This document shows positions 53,886 to 64,000 of a stretch of 64,000 bases of DNA, piece after piece; within the stretch, counting starts at the first letter, position 1; every line of letters begins with the position of its first letter. Under the pieces are notes generated by a model that had not been told where the DNA came from, ran no database searches, and saw only the letters and a program-made list of their open reading frames with translations. The translations under genes and the position numbers were made by a program. The DNA comes from Schistocephalus solidus (taxonomy: Eukaryota; Platyhelminthes; Cestoda; Diphyllobothriidea; Diphyllobothriidae), in assembly GCA_017591395.1 (NCBI GenBank), contig WEDG01000464.1, positions 62,001 to 126,000 on the forward strand, in the 5' to 3' direction.

Positions 53886-56570
53886 TTATTTTATTTTATT
53901 TATTTATTGCCAGTTTACAGGCAAGGTCAAAAAAAATATACAGTAGAGGGTCAAGCTGACAGTGAAAAAACTCCTGATCGTTGTTTCAGGTGTTTTCAGG
54001 AGAAAAAACTGCAGCTTATTGAGTAATTAAAGTTCTGGACAGGGACGCGTTAACACAGGTGCCTGAGAGATAAGCCGATTGAGGTCTGCAGAGCCAGTAA
54101 TATTGCCCTCAGCATGAAGACCGGCACAGGATTCAGAGTCCATGAACGCCATCAGAACCAAAGAGAGCTTCAACAGAGTCAGCACCCAAAAGTTTTGGAA
54201 GGTGTCCTGAATGTAGAAAACTAGTGATAGTTCGCGTGCTGAATTTTGATACTTCTAGGTAACTTTTTCCAGATTGCTATAGCGTTTACCGAAAAAAACT
54301 GTCGGTATCTAACTGTGCGTGCCAAAGGAAGAAATAAAAATACATCTCGATGACTGGTGCGCCGAGAGTGGTCGAGGTGCCTCAGAGATATAAGGGGGTT
54401 AAATGTACGACTGTTTAGTAGTTTAAACAGTAAAAATAGTCCCTTTTGTAATCTGCGAAGCCACAGCGGGTCAAGGCTTGTAAGCTCACAGCGTTGGTGA
54501 TAGGACAGGTTTCGGTGATCTGAATAGAAAACTCTTTTTTTGTAAAGAAGTGCTGGACTGATTCTATCTTCTTTCGTTCACTAGCGTGCAGAAGACTAAA
54601 TAGAAACGAGCAATATTCCAGACTAGGCCTGACATACATTTTATAGAGGCTGATTCTAATTTTGACGGTTTTGAAATTTCTGAGAATAAACCCAGTAGTT
54701 TGGCGTGCTTTCGAGACAATCAGGGCGCAGTGCTCTGACAGATTAAGACTACTAGAGTATGATATGCCCAGATCCTTTATAAGTCGGGGCACGTTTAGAT
54801 CGTGACCGTCTATGCTTAGGTGGGGCTGATGGTTGTCGCCAATAACCATCACGGAGCACTTTTGCCAAGAAAGTGAGAGGCGCCATGTGCGACACCACTG
54901 AGCAAAGGCCTGAAGATCCGTTTTTAAGAGTTCAAGCACGATGTTGCGATCAACCGGTTTATATCGATAGGCAACTTTTAAATCGTCAGCGTACAGAAAG
55001 GGCCTACCATACTGAAAACAATCAGGAACATCGTTGATAAAGAGGCAAAATAGAAGCGGGCCGAGCACGCTGCCCTGAATAACTCCGCTCCTCACATGCG
55101 TGGGGTTGGAGATAACATCAAAATTTTAACCCGTTGTGCGCGAGCATTCAAATAGGAAAATATTAAGTTCAGAAGCTTGTTACCTATGCCGAAGGAGGCA
55201 AGTTTCAGCAGTAGGAGATCATGGTCAACACGATCAAAAGCCTTAGTGAAATCGAAGTAAACGGTGTAAATTGCAAAACCGCTGTCTCTAGATTGTAGCA
55301 CATGATCAAAGAAAGAGAGCTGGCAAGTGTCACAAGACCTTTTTCGAGAAAACCATGCTGAGCCGCATTAAGTAGGTTATTTTTCTCTTAGGTGACACAT
55401 CATCTTTTTCTTTGATCAAGGACTCGAAGATCTTCGAGACTGCTGGTAGTGTATTTATTGGTCTAAAGTCGTCCAATGACGTAGGTCGGCCGTGTTTCGG
55501 AATAGGCAGTATGTGCGATTCCTTCCATAAAGTAGGGAAAGTTTCACTTTCAAGAGCGAGATTAAATATCTTATACAGAAGGGACGGAAATATATCGTTT
55601 GCATACGCCTTTAGAACGCTAACCGGGACGCCATCTGGTCCTGGACTGTAAGATTGACGAAAACGCCGAATGGCTACGGTCACGTCCCAGAGGGTAAAAG
55701 TTATGGTTTCGAGGACGTTACCGGTCCAAACCCGGATGTTAGGAAAGGGCACGACGGTATGTTCACTAAACGTTCTAGACAAGAAAGCATTGAAGCTATC
55801 AGCAGTCAACTTAGCGTCAGCTATTGGGTTTCCTAAAGCATCTCGAAGTACTGGGTGCTGCGTTTTTCTCTGCGTTTTTAGTGTGCGCGAAAAAAGCTTT
55901 GCAACATTTAACGAAGGGTTTTCGGCAAAAGTAACCTCATCGGCTTGTCGTTTTTCGTCAGACAGCCTCTTAGCCTCTTCAAAGATTTTCTGGATCATGG
56001 GCAGAACGGAGGTGTCGTTTTGTACATGAAAACGACGGGAGAGTCTACGCAGTCTACGGCGGAATGATAAAGGGAGGTAGACTTCATCCTTGACATTAAT
56101 TATTTTCTTACGGGGAACAAAACGAGAAATGAGTGGACCTAGAACTTTGTAAAAAGTATCAGTACAAACATTCACATCCGAACATACAAAGAAGTTAGTC
56201 CAGTCGTGGGAATTTAGGTGTGTTAGCAATTCCCTCATATTTGCTGATCTGAAATCACGAAAAAAGTTATATTTTTTGGAAAACGTTTCAGCAGCCTCTA
56301 GTTCGTGTGAAGAAAGAACTATAGTATGATCAGAATTCCCAAGTGGATCTAAAGGTGACACTGACGATGGCTGACAACCTCTACGAAAAATAAGATCAAG
56401 TATGTTTGATCCTCGGGTAGGAAAATCAACTACCTGGTCCCACATGCCTATATCTATGGCCTCAAGTAGGTCTTCGAACTTTGCAGGACCGGAAGTTGGA
56501 AACCAGTGAACTTCAGGAAGATTGAAGTCACCTGCAATCAAGCAGTACTTCAGATTTATGTCAGCTGCAG
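53885..56570 (-). mobile_element. Jockey-like LINE inserted into the CR1-like copy
   Basis: Minus-strand element, 5'-truncated within the endonuclease at 56570 and ending at 53885-53912 in a TTTTA-type run, which in element sense is an A-rich (AAATA)n 3' tail. It carries IAGDFNLPEVHW and GNSDHTIVL of the endonuclease and a full set of RT motifs. It is clearly less decayed than its host, as expected for a later insertion. Confidence 0.9.
54415..56541 (-). pseudogene. ORF2 of the Jockey-like LINE (three frame pieces)
   Basis: Piece 1 (56541-55330, 403 codons): C-terminal endonuclease, linker, and RT start with YSPGPDGVPVSVLKA and DDFRPINTLPAVSKIFE. Piece 2 (55301-55092): motif A, VYFDFTKAFDRVDHD. 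Piece 3 (55095-54415, 226 codons): motif B GVIQGSVLGPLLFCLFIND, motif C FLYADDLKVAY, thumb and C-terminal region. Two small frameshifts are the only breaks apart from the 5' truncation. The catalytic Asp residues are kept. Confidence 0.88.
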
Positions 56571-56970
56571 CGTGATCTTAGTCTTCAAACTGGTCAGAGG
56601 AGTTGATTGTGCTCTTCAGATGGCCAACTTTTTTGAATTGGCAAACATGACAAGTCTCCGAGGTCACCAATACAAACTGAAAAGAAAACACGCCTAACTT
56701 GAAGTGCGGGCCAACTGCTTTTCCCAATGGGTGATTGAAGAATTGAACAAACTGCCATCTTCGGTTGTTCAGGCTTAAAGCGTAGAAATGTTTAAAAGAA
56801 GACTTGATGCATTTTTACTTGATGAACATATATTTAGTCGACAGCAATGATCGATATACTAAAATGACCATCGCCATTTAACATTTGCTTGTTTTGCTAG
56901 CGTCCATCTGTAAATAGGGTTTTCAAAGGCTCTGCCTATCTCCCTTATATATACTAAATTATACTGAATT
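56571..56970 (+). mobile_element. CR1-like LINE, right part of the split copy
   Basis: Begins GATCTTAGTCTTCAAACTGG and encodes LVRGVDCALQMANFFELANM, then SLRGHQYKLKRK, then EELNKLPSSVVQA after a stop, the ORF2 C-terminus missing from 53885. Ends with a 3' UTR (AGGCTCTGCCTATCTCCC) and TATACTAAATTATACTGAAT, a short terminal repeat as CR1 elements have. Confidence 0.85.
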
Positions 56971-57610
56971 ATTTCACAAAAAACGCCTGTTTCCGACTAT
57001 TTCAACAACTTCCTACTCAACAGGATGGCAGCTAACGAAGCTAAAATGTTTTTTATTTTCAGAAGACTCGAAGCAGGTTTTGTCTCCTTTTCGACTAAAA
57101 AAGCTTGAATCTCCCAAGCTTTCTGTCATTACCCCGTTAGTCTTCCTTATCGGCGCGTCGTTTGAAATCGCTTTCGAATTTCAGCTCCTTTTAGTGTACG
57201 AAGTTTTAGTCTCTACCTAAGTGTAGAAGACAAGTTGATTTGGAATAACTCTTGAGTGGATTGTCCAGTCTCTAAATTTGGGAAATATTTTCTTGCACTT
57301 AACGATTCTGCGGCTATCCAAATATTCCATCAATGAGGATTATTCCACGTCCAGGACATTATCCCTACGAGAAATACAAGCTTCAGCGTTCACTTGCTTC
57401 CAAATTCACGCCAGCGGTGTGCTACTCTAATCTTCTTTCATCAGGGAGGGAGAAGTCGCAACAAAGGCTGAGTCGTTGCATGTTTATTAGAAGTCTGACT
57501 GCTGAATACTATTGCATCCTAGCCCCAGTTATTTAAGAGAATTTATAAATTAAATGCATTCGAATACAGTCATAAGAGGTATGGAAAACGCAGACGCTCA
57601 GGACTCATCT
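56971..57610. other. Region with no recognised gene
   Basis: Short frames only; no shared repeat detected. Confidence 0.4.
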
Positions 57611-57614
57611 GTGC

Positions 57615-57697
57615 TGAGGAAAAAAATTCGCAGCGTGGGCGGGTCTCGAACCCAGGTCGCAGATTCATGTAGCGAAGAACATAACCACTGCGCTACT
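57615..57697 (-). repeat. tRNA-like sequence, minus strand
   Basis: The reverse reading has AGTAGCGCAGTGGTTATGTT (box A-like) and GGGTTCGAGACCC (box B-like), 73 bases apart in total. The acceptor ends pair for only about three bases. Likely a SINE head or tRNA pseudogene. Confidence 0.5.
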
Positions 57698-57727
57698 GTA
57701 AAAATGGAATCAAAGTTTTTGATTTTC

Positions 57728-58090
57728 TCTAATAGCCCAAATTACTAGCAGATTACTCCAGTAGCCCAGATTACTAGCGCCAGCCCGGAAGTCTATAAAA
57801 TCTTAACTCTTAACCCTATTGGTTGTTTTCGATCTACAACGTATGATTTACGCATTCCCATTGGTCTATTCTATGTTAACCTATCAAATCGTCTGGAGAA
57901 CATGACATAAATACCGAGGAGAATTGAGGCTCATCACTTTGGACCGGAGACCGCTCTCTAACGCTTCTCCAGCCATCGCCTCTTCTTCTCCACGGACCTC
58001 CCGAAGATCACCCCAGGACAGCCAATCCCTACCAAAGGATTCTCCCAGGACAGCCAATCCCCACCAAAGGATCCTCCCAGGACCAAGCCC
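57728..58090 (+). repeat. Short tandem repeats in the presumed LINE 5' UTR
   Basis: GTAGCCCAGATTACTAGC-like units occur twice (57730-57781). A 30-base unit, CCCAGGACAGCCAATCCC plus ACCAAAGGAT, occurs twice and partly a third time (58012-58084). These may be promoter-type repeats of the LINE that starts here, but the 5' end is not defined. Confidence 0.55.
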
Positions 58091-58157
58091 CAAATAGAGT
58101 TCCAATTTATAGTTACAAATAATTCCCAAACTCTTCGCCTTACTGTCTTGTTCTCCC

Positions 58158-59340
58158 TTGGGCGTTATTAATTTGGGATTCGTCGCGTATCTAATAAAGG
58201 GTCGGTTACACTACGTCTTCACGACAATATGGAAAACAACATTGTATCCAAACAAAAAAGATGACAAAGACAAATATTCTGTTACCACTTCTCCTCCTGC
58301 CAAGCGGGCAAAAAGCCTGGGAACACTAATGAATGTCACCTACGAGGACGAAAAGTGCATGGGGTGTTTAAATCTCTTGCAGAAATTCTTATTGATGGAG
58401 AAAGAGATAAGTAACTTGAAACAAGAAATGGCCGATCTCAAAGAGAAGGTTCAAAGTTCATCCGAAAAAAACACCCGTAGCAACGAGAATTCCAACCAAG
58501 GAAATAACGTATACAAATATTGCTTCCTCAAGAATACCTCATGTATAGCTTAAAAACATTGCGTCTACAGAGCTTCAAAAGGGAGATCAAACCAGCTCAT
58601 GCACCTTACTACTGTCATCGAGCTTAGACAGAAGCAGAAATGTGCTGCATACACAAACATATGCGGCATCGTCGCTGAATGATACAAAAAAGGGTGAAGT
58701 TGAAAAGCACGTCGAATTTGAAGCACCTAAGACGAAGAATTCGAAGTCGAAAAGGGCCAAGAAGCTTTCACAAAAAAGGGATTTGAACTCCGGAAAAAGC
58801 TCGTTCTTACTGATAGATGCTCAAGTGCAATCCTCTGTTGGTAATACAGGAGCAAGTGGAGGACCAATTGGCAAAGTTTTCCAAAAGGTGTTTGCCATTA
58901 ACTTTAGGAATAGTTGCTCATACTGACGAAAATAACATCGTCGACCAGAGTAGCATTCTTTCTAATACTGATGCTCTTTCAACAAATCTGAACTCAAAGT
59001 CACCAAGCATACATTTCGACTGAAAACGCAATCTCGTTATTAAAGGGGTTCCCGAGTCCACTTCCCTGATTTCAAAGGAAAGGGTAGAACATGACCTCAG
59101 TCTTTTCCGAGAATACTCATATTCGATTCTTCGAGATGGCGAATGCGTAACAGGGCACAAAGCATTCCGTTTAGGAAAAGTGGATGTTTCACATGAACTA
59201 TCATCACCAAGGCCTCTTAAAATCATTCTTGAAAATGTTGTTCAGGCTCCACGCCTCCTAGAACGGAGAACGGCTATCCATAGCTCACACAGGGATGTGT
59301 TTTTCAGCCGGATTACGAACCCAAGGAAAGGTACGAAATG
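58158..59340 (+). pseudogene. Broken ORF1 of the LINE
   Basis: Pieces in order: 58158-58553 with a basic stretch, the cysteine pair CMGC and a coiled coil (LLMEKEISNLKQEMADLKEK); 58642-58926, Lys-rich; then a region from 59029 with NLVIKGVPES, HKAFRLGKVD, SPRPLKIILEN and LLERR, an RNA-recognition-like fold as in LINE ORF1 proteins that coat element RNA. Frames change at least twice between them. Confidence 0.75.
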
Positions 59341-59682
59341 AGGATGCTGAGAGCAGAACTGAAGAGGAGAACCGAACAAGAGGAAAATGGCTCCAAATAA
59401 AGGACGGGGAAATAAAAGTGATGACGAGGTCTTTCTTATGGCAGATCCCGTACATAATCAAGGTGGATTCTCACCGAGACGGAGGACACTAAAAACGATG
59501 TACCTAACTGTACAGAGGTTGAATAATAAAAATGCGCTCCGGAACTCGGATGACGACCACTCATCAGAACACACCGTCGGCGGGATGGACACCAGTTCAT
59601 CTCGGAAAACAATGACAGACTCTAGTATTCAATCGCGCGAAATGTGCAGAAGTCTATATAGAGGAGTTACCCAGTCTTAATT

Positions 59683-60280
59683 GAGATGTTTTTATACCAA
59701 TGCGCAGAGTCTCCTATCGAAAGTAGATGAACTAAAAGCATTAGTATCAGACCGAACCACCGATATCGTTGCCATTACGGAAACGTAGCTCAAAGCCGAA
59801 ATCGCGGATAGCGAGGTTTCGATAGATGGATACGAACTTTTTCGAAAAGACCGAGAAAATAGAAAGGGAGGAGGAGTGGCCGTATATGTTAGGACAGGAA
59901 TCTCGGCAGTCGAACGAGCACACTCCATCTTCCCTGAATATGAATTTCTCTGGATAAAGATTAAAAAGGAGTGTTCAAAGAACATACAATTCTTGAAGAT
60001 TTACAGACTACCGAACATTCCAAGTGCAGCTGATGAGTCCCTCCTCCATTTGCTCAAGGAAGTAGCAAGTCACCAGGAGGTGCTTATTGCTGGAGATTTC
60101 AATGCACCTATAGTAGACTGGGTTAATCTGACAGTTGACGGTGCTTCAACTTCCTTCGGCCACAAGCTAATGGATCTCACTCTCGACCAACCTCTGGTAC
60201 AGAAGGTTAACATACCAACGAGATTAAGAGAGAACCAGAGAGCAAATTGCCTGGACCTTGTATTTACGAAAGGACTTCTC
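59683..60280 (+). pseudogene. ORF2 endonuclease part of the LINE
   Basis: Starts with FYTNAQSLLSKVDELKALV; the ITET motif (catalytic Glu) is followed at once by an in-frame TAG at 59787. Then GYELFRKDRENRKGGGVAVYV, IAGDFNAPIVDW with the catalytic Asp-Asn pair, and ANCLDLVFTK, where a frameshift near 60270 separates it from IDEVYSIAPLGKSDH in the next frame. Apurinic-type endonuclease that nicks the target DNA in active relatives. Confidence 0.88.
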
Positions 60281-62549
60281 TAGCATTGATGAAGTGTATT
60301 CTATTGCACCCCTCGGTAAGAGTGACCATAGTACGCTGATGTGGGATTACTCATTTTATTCTCAGCGCCAGAATGGAACGGAATGCAAGCGAAATATATT
60401 GAAGGCTGATTTTAACGCGATGAGGAAAGAACTGATGTCTATGAGATGGGATTGTTTGCTTAAAGGGAATCCAGAGGATGACTGGCGATCATTTAAGACA
60501 GTCTCACTTGATCTAATTAAACGCTTTTGTCCAGTGAAGGTGCAAAAAAAGAATAGTCGCCCCGCCTGGTTAACAAGAGAACTTAACAGGCAGTTAAAGA
60601 AGAAGAATAAAAAATGGAAGGTATTCAGGCAAACAGGGTCAGCAGAGCATCTCAAAGAATTTCGTCATCAAAGAAACGCTGTAAAAAGAATGATCCATCA
60701 GGCAAGAAAGAACTATGAATCAAGAATTATTCAACAGGCTGAATATAAACCAAAAATTTTATTCCATTATATCAATAGCCGACTAAAAGACAAGGACCGA
60801 GTAGCAGTACTCATGGATGGGAATGGTGTTGAAGTCGTTGAAAATTGCGACAAAGCCGAGTACTTAGGTCGGTTTTTTGCCTCGGTTTTCACTAGAGAAC
60901 CGGAACTTCAGCTTGACCACGTCAACTGTGCTGTTATAGACGCCGGTCCAGTGCTTGAATATATAATCTTCCAGGAACCTCTCGTGGAACTAGAACTGCG
61001 AACTCTGAAAGAAGCGAAGTCATCTGGTCCGGACGATATACCGGCCAAGTTGTTGAAAGAACTGGCCAGCGAACTGTCCAAACCACTAGCGCATATATTT
61101 AATTCGTCATTTGAATCAGGGAAACTGCCATCCGAATGGAAGGCAGCAAATATATACCCCATATACAAGAGTGGTGCTCGATCTAATGTCAACAATTATC
61201 GGCCTGTCAGCCTAACCTCCATTTGCTGTAAAATAATGGAATCAATAATCAAGAAGGCAACCATGAAGTTCCTTGAGGAAAACCAATTACTCTCAGATCT
61301 CCAGCATGGCTTCAGACAGAATCGCTCCTGTCTTTCTAGTTTATTACTCTCCACAGAGCAGTGGACTCGTGCACTGGACGAAAATGGTAGGGTTGACGTC
61401 ATATACGCTGATTTCAAGAAAGGGTTTGACAGTGTCCCACACAAACGTCTCATCTACAAATTATCTGAAATCGGCATAAGAGGAATGCTGCTGACATGGA
61501 TCGCAGACTTTCTTACAGATAGATTGCAAACTGTGTGCGTCGATACCTCGAAGTCAACACCTACTCCGGTTCTAAGTGGTGTCCCCCAAGGCTCGGTATT
61601 AGGGCCGTTACTCTTCTTAGTGTACATCAATGACTGTGTCGACGACCTGGATTGCAGCGCCATCATGTATGCAGATGATGTTAAATTTTGGAGGGTCATC
61701 AGATCTGATTTCGATAGGCACGCACTTCAAGAGGATCTCAACCGTCTTAACAGCTGGTCTGCTCGTTGGCATTTAAATTTTAACGTTGGGAAGTGTGTGG
61801 TCCTAAGACTGCGTACCAGAAGGACCAGCGAGGAGGATGATTCCTACCAATACATTGTCAATGGGCAGCCCCTTTCAATTGTTGAGGAACAGAAGGACCT
61901 CGGTGTTCTAATAAACTCCTCACTTAAACCGTCTTCACAGTGTTTAAAGGCAGCTAAACGCGCGACACATGTCTTATTTGCACTCAGACGTCGATTTGTG
62001 CAAATTGATAAGGAATTATTCCGAAAAACCTACGGGGTATTTGTTCGATCTCACTTGGAATATGCCATCCAGGTCTGGCGTCAATGGTTTAAGAAGGATT
62101 ATCTACAGCTGGAACGAGTGCAGGCGAGGGCTACGAAGATGGTCAAGAATCTAAGTTATCTGCCTTACGAAGCCAGACTGGTTGAACTTGATTTGTTTCC
62201 TCTAAATTACAGGCAACTACGCGGTGACCTCATCCAAACCTACCGGATTGTCAGAGGCCGCGATTGTGCCCTAGAATTTGCTGACTTCTTTGAATTGGCT
62301 GCGACGGAACATCTGCGGGGTCATCCCTTTAAACTGCAGAGGAAGTTTGTCCACACGGAAGTCCGTCGGAACGCCTTTTCGCAGAGGGTCGTTGGAGCAT
62401 GGAACGGACACCCTGACGAGGTGGTCCTTTCAGAAACTGTTGACACATTTAAATTCAAACTAGATACTCATTTTCTGAGAAACTATTGTCAATATAATGA
62501 AGATTGTGTAAACAGTGGCAGGTTGCGCCTAGCCCACACATATCGATGA
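60258..62549 (+). CDS. LINE reverse transcriptase frame, 763 codons open
   Basis: Begins inside ORF2, so the Met at 60258 is not a natural start. Residues 10-35 hold the last endonuclease motif (GKSDHSTLMWD). RT follows: SSGPDDIPAKLLKEL near 255, NYRPVSLTSICCKIMESI near 315, motif A YADFKKGFDSVPHKRL near 385 (the usual FKKAFD has Gly for Ala), motif B SGVPQGSVLGPLLFL near 440, and motif C MYADDVKFW near 470. A thumb and a conserved C-terminal domain end in KLDTHFLRNY. All catalytic Asp residues are present. With the upstream breaks repaired by nature it would be a full ORF2; here it is not translated as such. Confidence 0.9.
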   Translation: MYLRKDFSSIDEVYSIAPLGKSDHSTLMWDYSFYSQRQNGTECKRNILKADFNAMRKELMSMRWDCLLKGNPEDDWRSFKTVSLDLIKRFCPVKVQKKNSRPAWLTRELNRQLKKKNKKWKVFRQTGSAEHLKEFRHQRNAVKRMIHQARKNYESRIIQQAEYKPKILFHYINSRLKDKDRVAVLMDGNGVEVVENCDKAEYLGRFFASVFTREPELQLDHVNCAVIDAGPVLEYIIFQEPLVELELRTLKEAKSSGPDDIPAKLLKELASELSKPLAHIFNSSFESGKLPSEWKAANIYPIYKSGARSNVNNYRPVSLTSICCKIMESIIKKATMKFLEENQLLSDLQHGFRQNRSCLSSLLLSTEQWTRALDENGRVDVIYADFKKGFDSVPHKRLIYKLSEIGIRGMLLTWIADFLTDRLQTVCVDTSKSTPTPVLSGVPQGSVLGPLLFLVYINDCVDDLDCSAIMYADDVKFWRVIRSDFDRHALQEDLNRLNSWSARWHLNFNVGKCVVLRLRTRRTSEEDDSYQYIVNGQPLSIVEEQKDLGVLINSSLKPSSQCLKAAKRATHVLFALRRRFVQIDKELFRKTYGVFVRSHLEYAIQVWRQWFKKDYLQLERVQARATKMVKNLSYLPYEARLVELDLFPLNYRQLRGDLIQTYRIVRGRDCALEFADFFELAATEHLRGHPFKLQRKFVHTEVRRNAFSQRVVGAWNGHPDEVVLSETVDTFKFKLDTHFLRNYCQYNEDCVNSGRLRLAHTYR

Positions 62550-62679
62550 CCCTACATTTTCATTTGTCAGATATATCACTGTAAACGTTTGTACTATTGA
62601 CATTTTTGCATGTGAATAGGGAGCTCAAGGGCGAAAGCCTACTTCCCTCAATAAAGTGACTTAAAGTGACTTATAACCT

Positions 62680-63035
62680 AAGAAATTCTGCACTAATTAT
62701 ACCTCCCCCTGCATCCTCCACGTGTAAACGCTCTCTCTTCTTTGCTTATCTTTTTAAGCAGTTTTTTCTCCTACCTTCTTTTTAAAAATGAAGGCCTATT
62801 GAACTCTGCCTCAATTTTTAAGGTAGGAGCTTGTTTTCACTGCCTATTTTTCTATTTCACCTTTAATTTCAAAACATTGATAACTGTTGACCTAGCAGGA
62901 CAAGTTCTGTCTACATTATTAAGTTTTTGTACATTTAATCTGCACACATTGTCATAACTTTATTTCGTTACTAATGTTTGTTTAGACAGTGCCTTGCCAG
63001 TGCTAACCAAATGTAAATTCTAAATTTAAAATAAA
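62680..63035. other. Short spacer with nothing recognised
   Basis: T-rich sequence after the LINE 3' end; a 71-codon hydrophobic frame at 62742-62957 is composition-driven. Confidence 0.4.
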
Positions 63036-63039
63036 CCAT

Positions 63040-64000
63040 CAATTCGTTTTTGACAACCTTCTCCATAACCTTGCAACAGATTGAGGTCAGACTGACAGGC
63101 CTGTAGTTTGTTGTAAATGCACGACTACCGCTTTTGGGAAGCGGTGTAATGTGGGCTGTTTTCTAGTAGGTAGTAAGATTTCCCCGTATCGAATGATTTC
63201 TGGCACAGAAGGATAACGGTTTGGCCAGCTCTCGAGCAAGTTTGAGGAGTAGCTATGCTGAAATCTCGTCGGGGCCAGGGGATTTACATGCCTTCAGACT
63301 TTTTAGTTCATCAAAGATCTCCTCTTCTCGAAAGAGCATATCCTGAAAAATTGGCGCTCTCATAGTCTCGTAACTAGATGGAATAAAAACAGCTTCCCTG
63401 GTGAAAACCGACTGAAAGAACTGGGAAAAGTGTTCAGCTTTGTTTTATTTTCTGATATCTTGAAACTGTCCTCGTTTCCCATAACAGGAATCGGGTTTCT
63501 GTTACGTGTGTTTTGTTTTCTTACATCGCTGTATAGCAATTTAGGATTGTGAACTGCTCGCTGTAGCAGTCGGTTTTTGAAGATCAAGCTTTTAACATTG
63601 TTCCTTTGTGTTTTGTATGCCTGCAAGGCTAAATTTTTATTGGATCGGCAAAATGTCTTCCAAAGCATTCTTTTCCTGCAAATATCTGTTTTAGATCCTG
63701 GTAAGCCACGGTTGTCTGTTAGATATCGTAAGTTTTGATGGCGGACTGTGGCATTTTATTATATTCAACGTCCACTCCTTAAATAAATTCCAGTCCTCAG
63801 TGACATTCCCGGAGAAGATAAGATCCCAGACTTTTCTTGATGCCTCAGCTCTCATCTTGCAAAAGTCTCCTTGTCATAGATTGGGCCTAGTTTTATTTAT
63901 TGCAGATGGCACAGAATATAAACCATACTCCCATCAAAGTACGGCATGATTAATTCGATCAAGTGGAGAAAGGCAGTGTACCTCGTCTATACTGTCAGGG
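63040..64000 (-). mobile_element. CR1-like LINE fragment running off the window
   Basis: On the minus strand from 64000 it reads DSIDEVHCLSPLD (end of endonuclease), a linker with KVWDLIFSGNVTEDWN, then FLQ.., KSPGPDEI-like text near 63270 and PVSLTSICCKVMEKVVKN at 63100-63050, where it stops. It lacks RT motifs A-C and the 3' end, so it was broken internally. Frameshifts throughout. Confidence 0.82.

Larger units (their letters stand above)
58100..62680 (+). mobile_element. Best preserved CR1-like LINE
   Basis: Order: 5' UTR repeats, ORF1 (58158-59340, broken), ORF2 endonuclease (59680-60280, one stop and one frameshift), ORF2 RT to C-terminus (60258-62549, open), then a 3' UTR ending in AAGTGACTT repeated twice (62653-62671), the CR1-style 3' terminal repeat. 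Close relative of the elements at 3.7, 50.6, 52.1 and 63.0 kb. Probably inactive but recent. Confidence 0.92.

Noticed and set aside
1..64000. CRISPR arrays, bacterial defence or toxin systems
   Set aside because: No regularly spaced repeats with unique spacers and no prokaryotic gene organisation were seen; the DNA is eukaryotic.

Overview
This window is eukaryotic nuclear DNA from an animal, most likely a platyhelminth and perhaps a tapeworm. That assignment is inference from the mix of a divergent, intron-rich exportin-4 gene, CR1/Jockey-type LINEs, Penelope-like elements, tRNA-derived SINEs and TTAGGG-type telomere-like tracts. There is no bacterial-type operon, rRNA gene or CRISPR array.

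One host gene is well supported: exportin-4 (XPO4) on the minus strand from about 49241 down to its stop codon at 23584. I could place 20 exons. They give about 1,430 residues in an order colinear with animal exportin-4, and reading phases agree across every proposed junction. The first coding exon or exons, for roughly the first 60 residues, were not found and lie upstream of 49241. Exon 8 needs a one-base shift in a run of five G (41475-41479), and exon 10 uses a GC donor.

The rest is mostly repeats. 1-3500: a 35-bp inverted repeat pair about 2.2 kb apart, telomere-like tracts in opposite orientation, and a 270-bp inverted repeat pair. 3.7-7.7 kb: a near full-length but decayed LINE on the minus strand. 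9.1-9.75 kb and 32.4-32.9 kb: (TA)n arrays abutting a 105-bp palindromic unit and a tRNA-derived SINE. 13.2-21.4 kb: several Penelope-like remnants (GIY-YIG-like endonuclease, RT motif, tails with hammerhead-ribozyme-like cores) and a 330-bp inverted pair of unknown identity. 22.6, 25.8, 40.3 and 50.0 kb: four copies of an unclassified 250-380 bp repeat, two inside XPO4 introns. 50.6-57 kb: a nest of LINEs in which a minus-strand Jockey-like element has split a plus-strand CR1-like element. 57.7-62.7 kb: the best preserved LINE, with a 763-codon open RT frame. 63.04-64 kb: an internal LINE piece running off the window.

The LINEs code for their own copying (ORF1 RNA-binding protein; ORF2 endonuclease plus reverse transcriptase) and could supply enzymes to the SINEs. 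None is fully intact here. XPO4 is a housekeeping nuclear transport receptor and has no functional link to them beyond hosting repeats in its introns.
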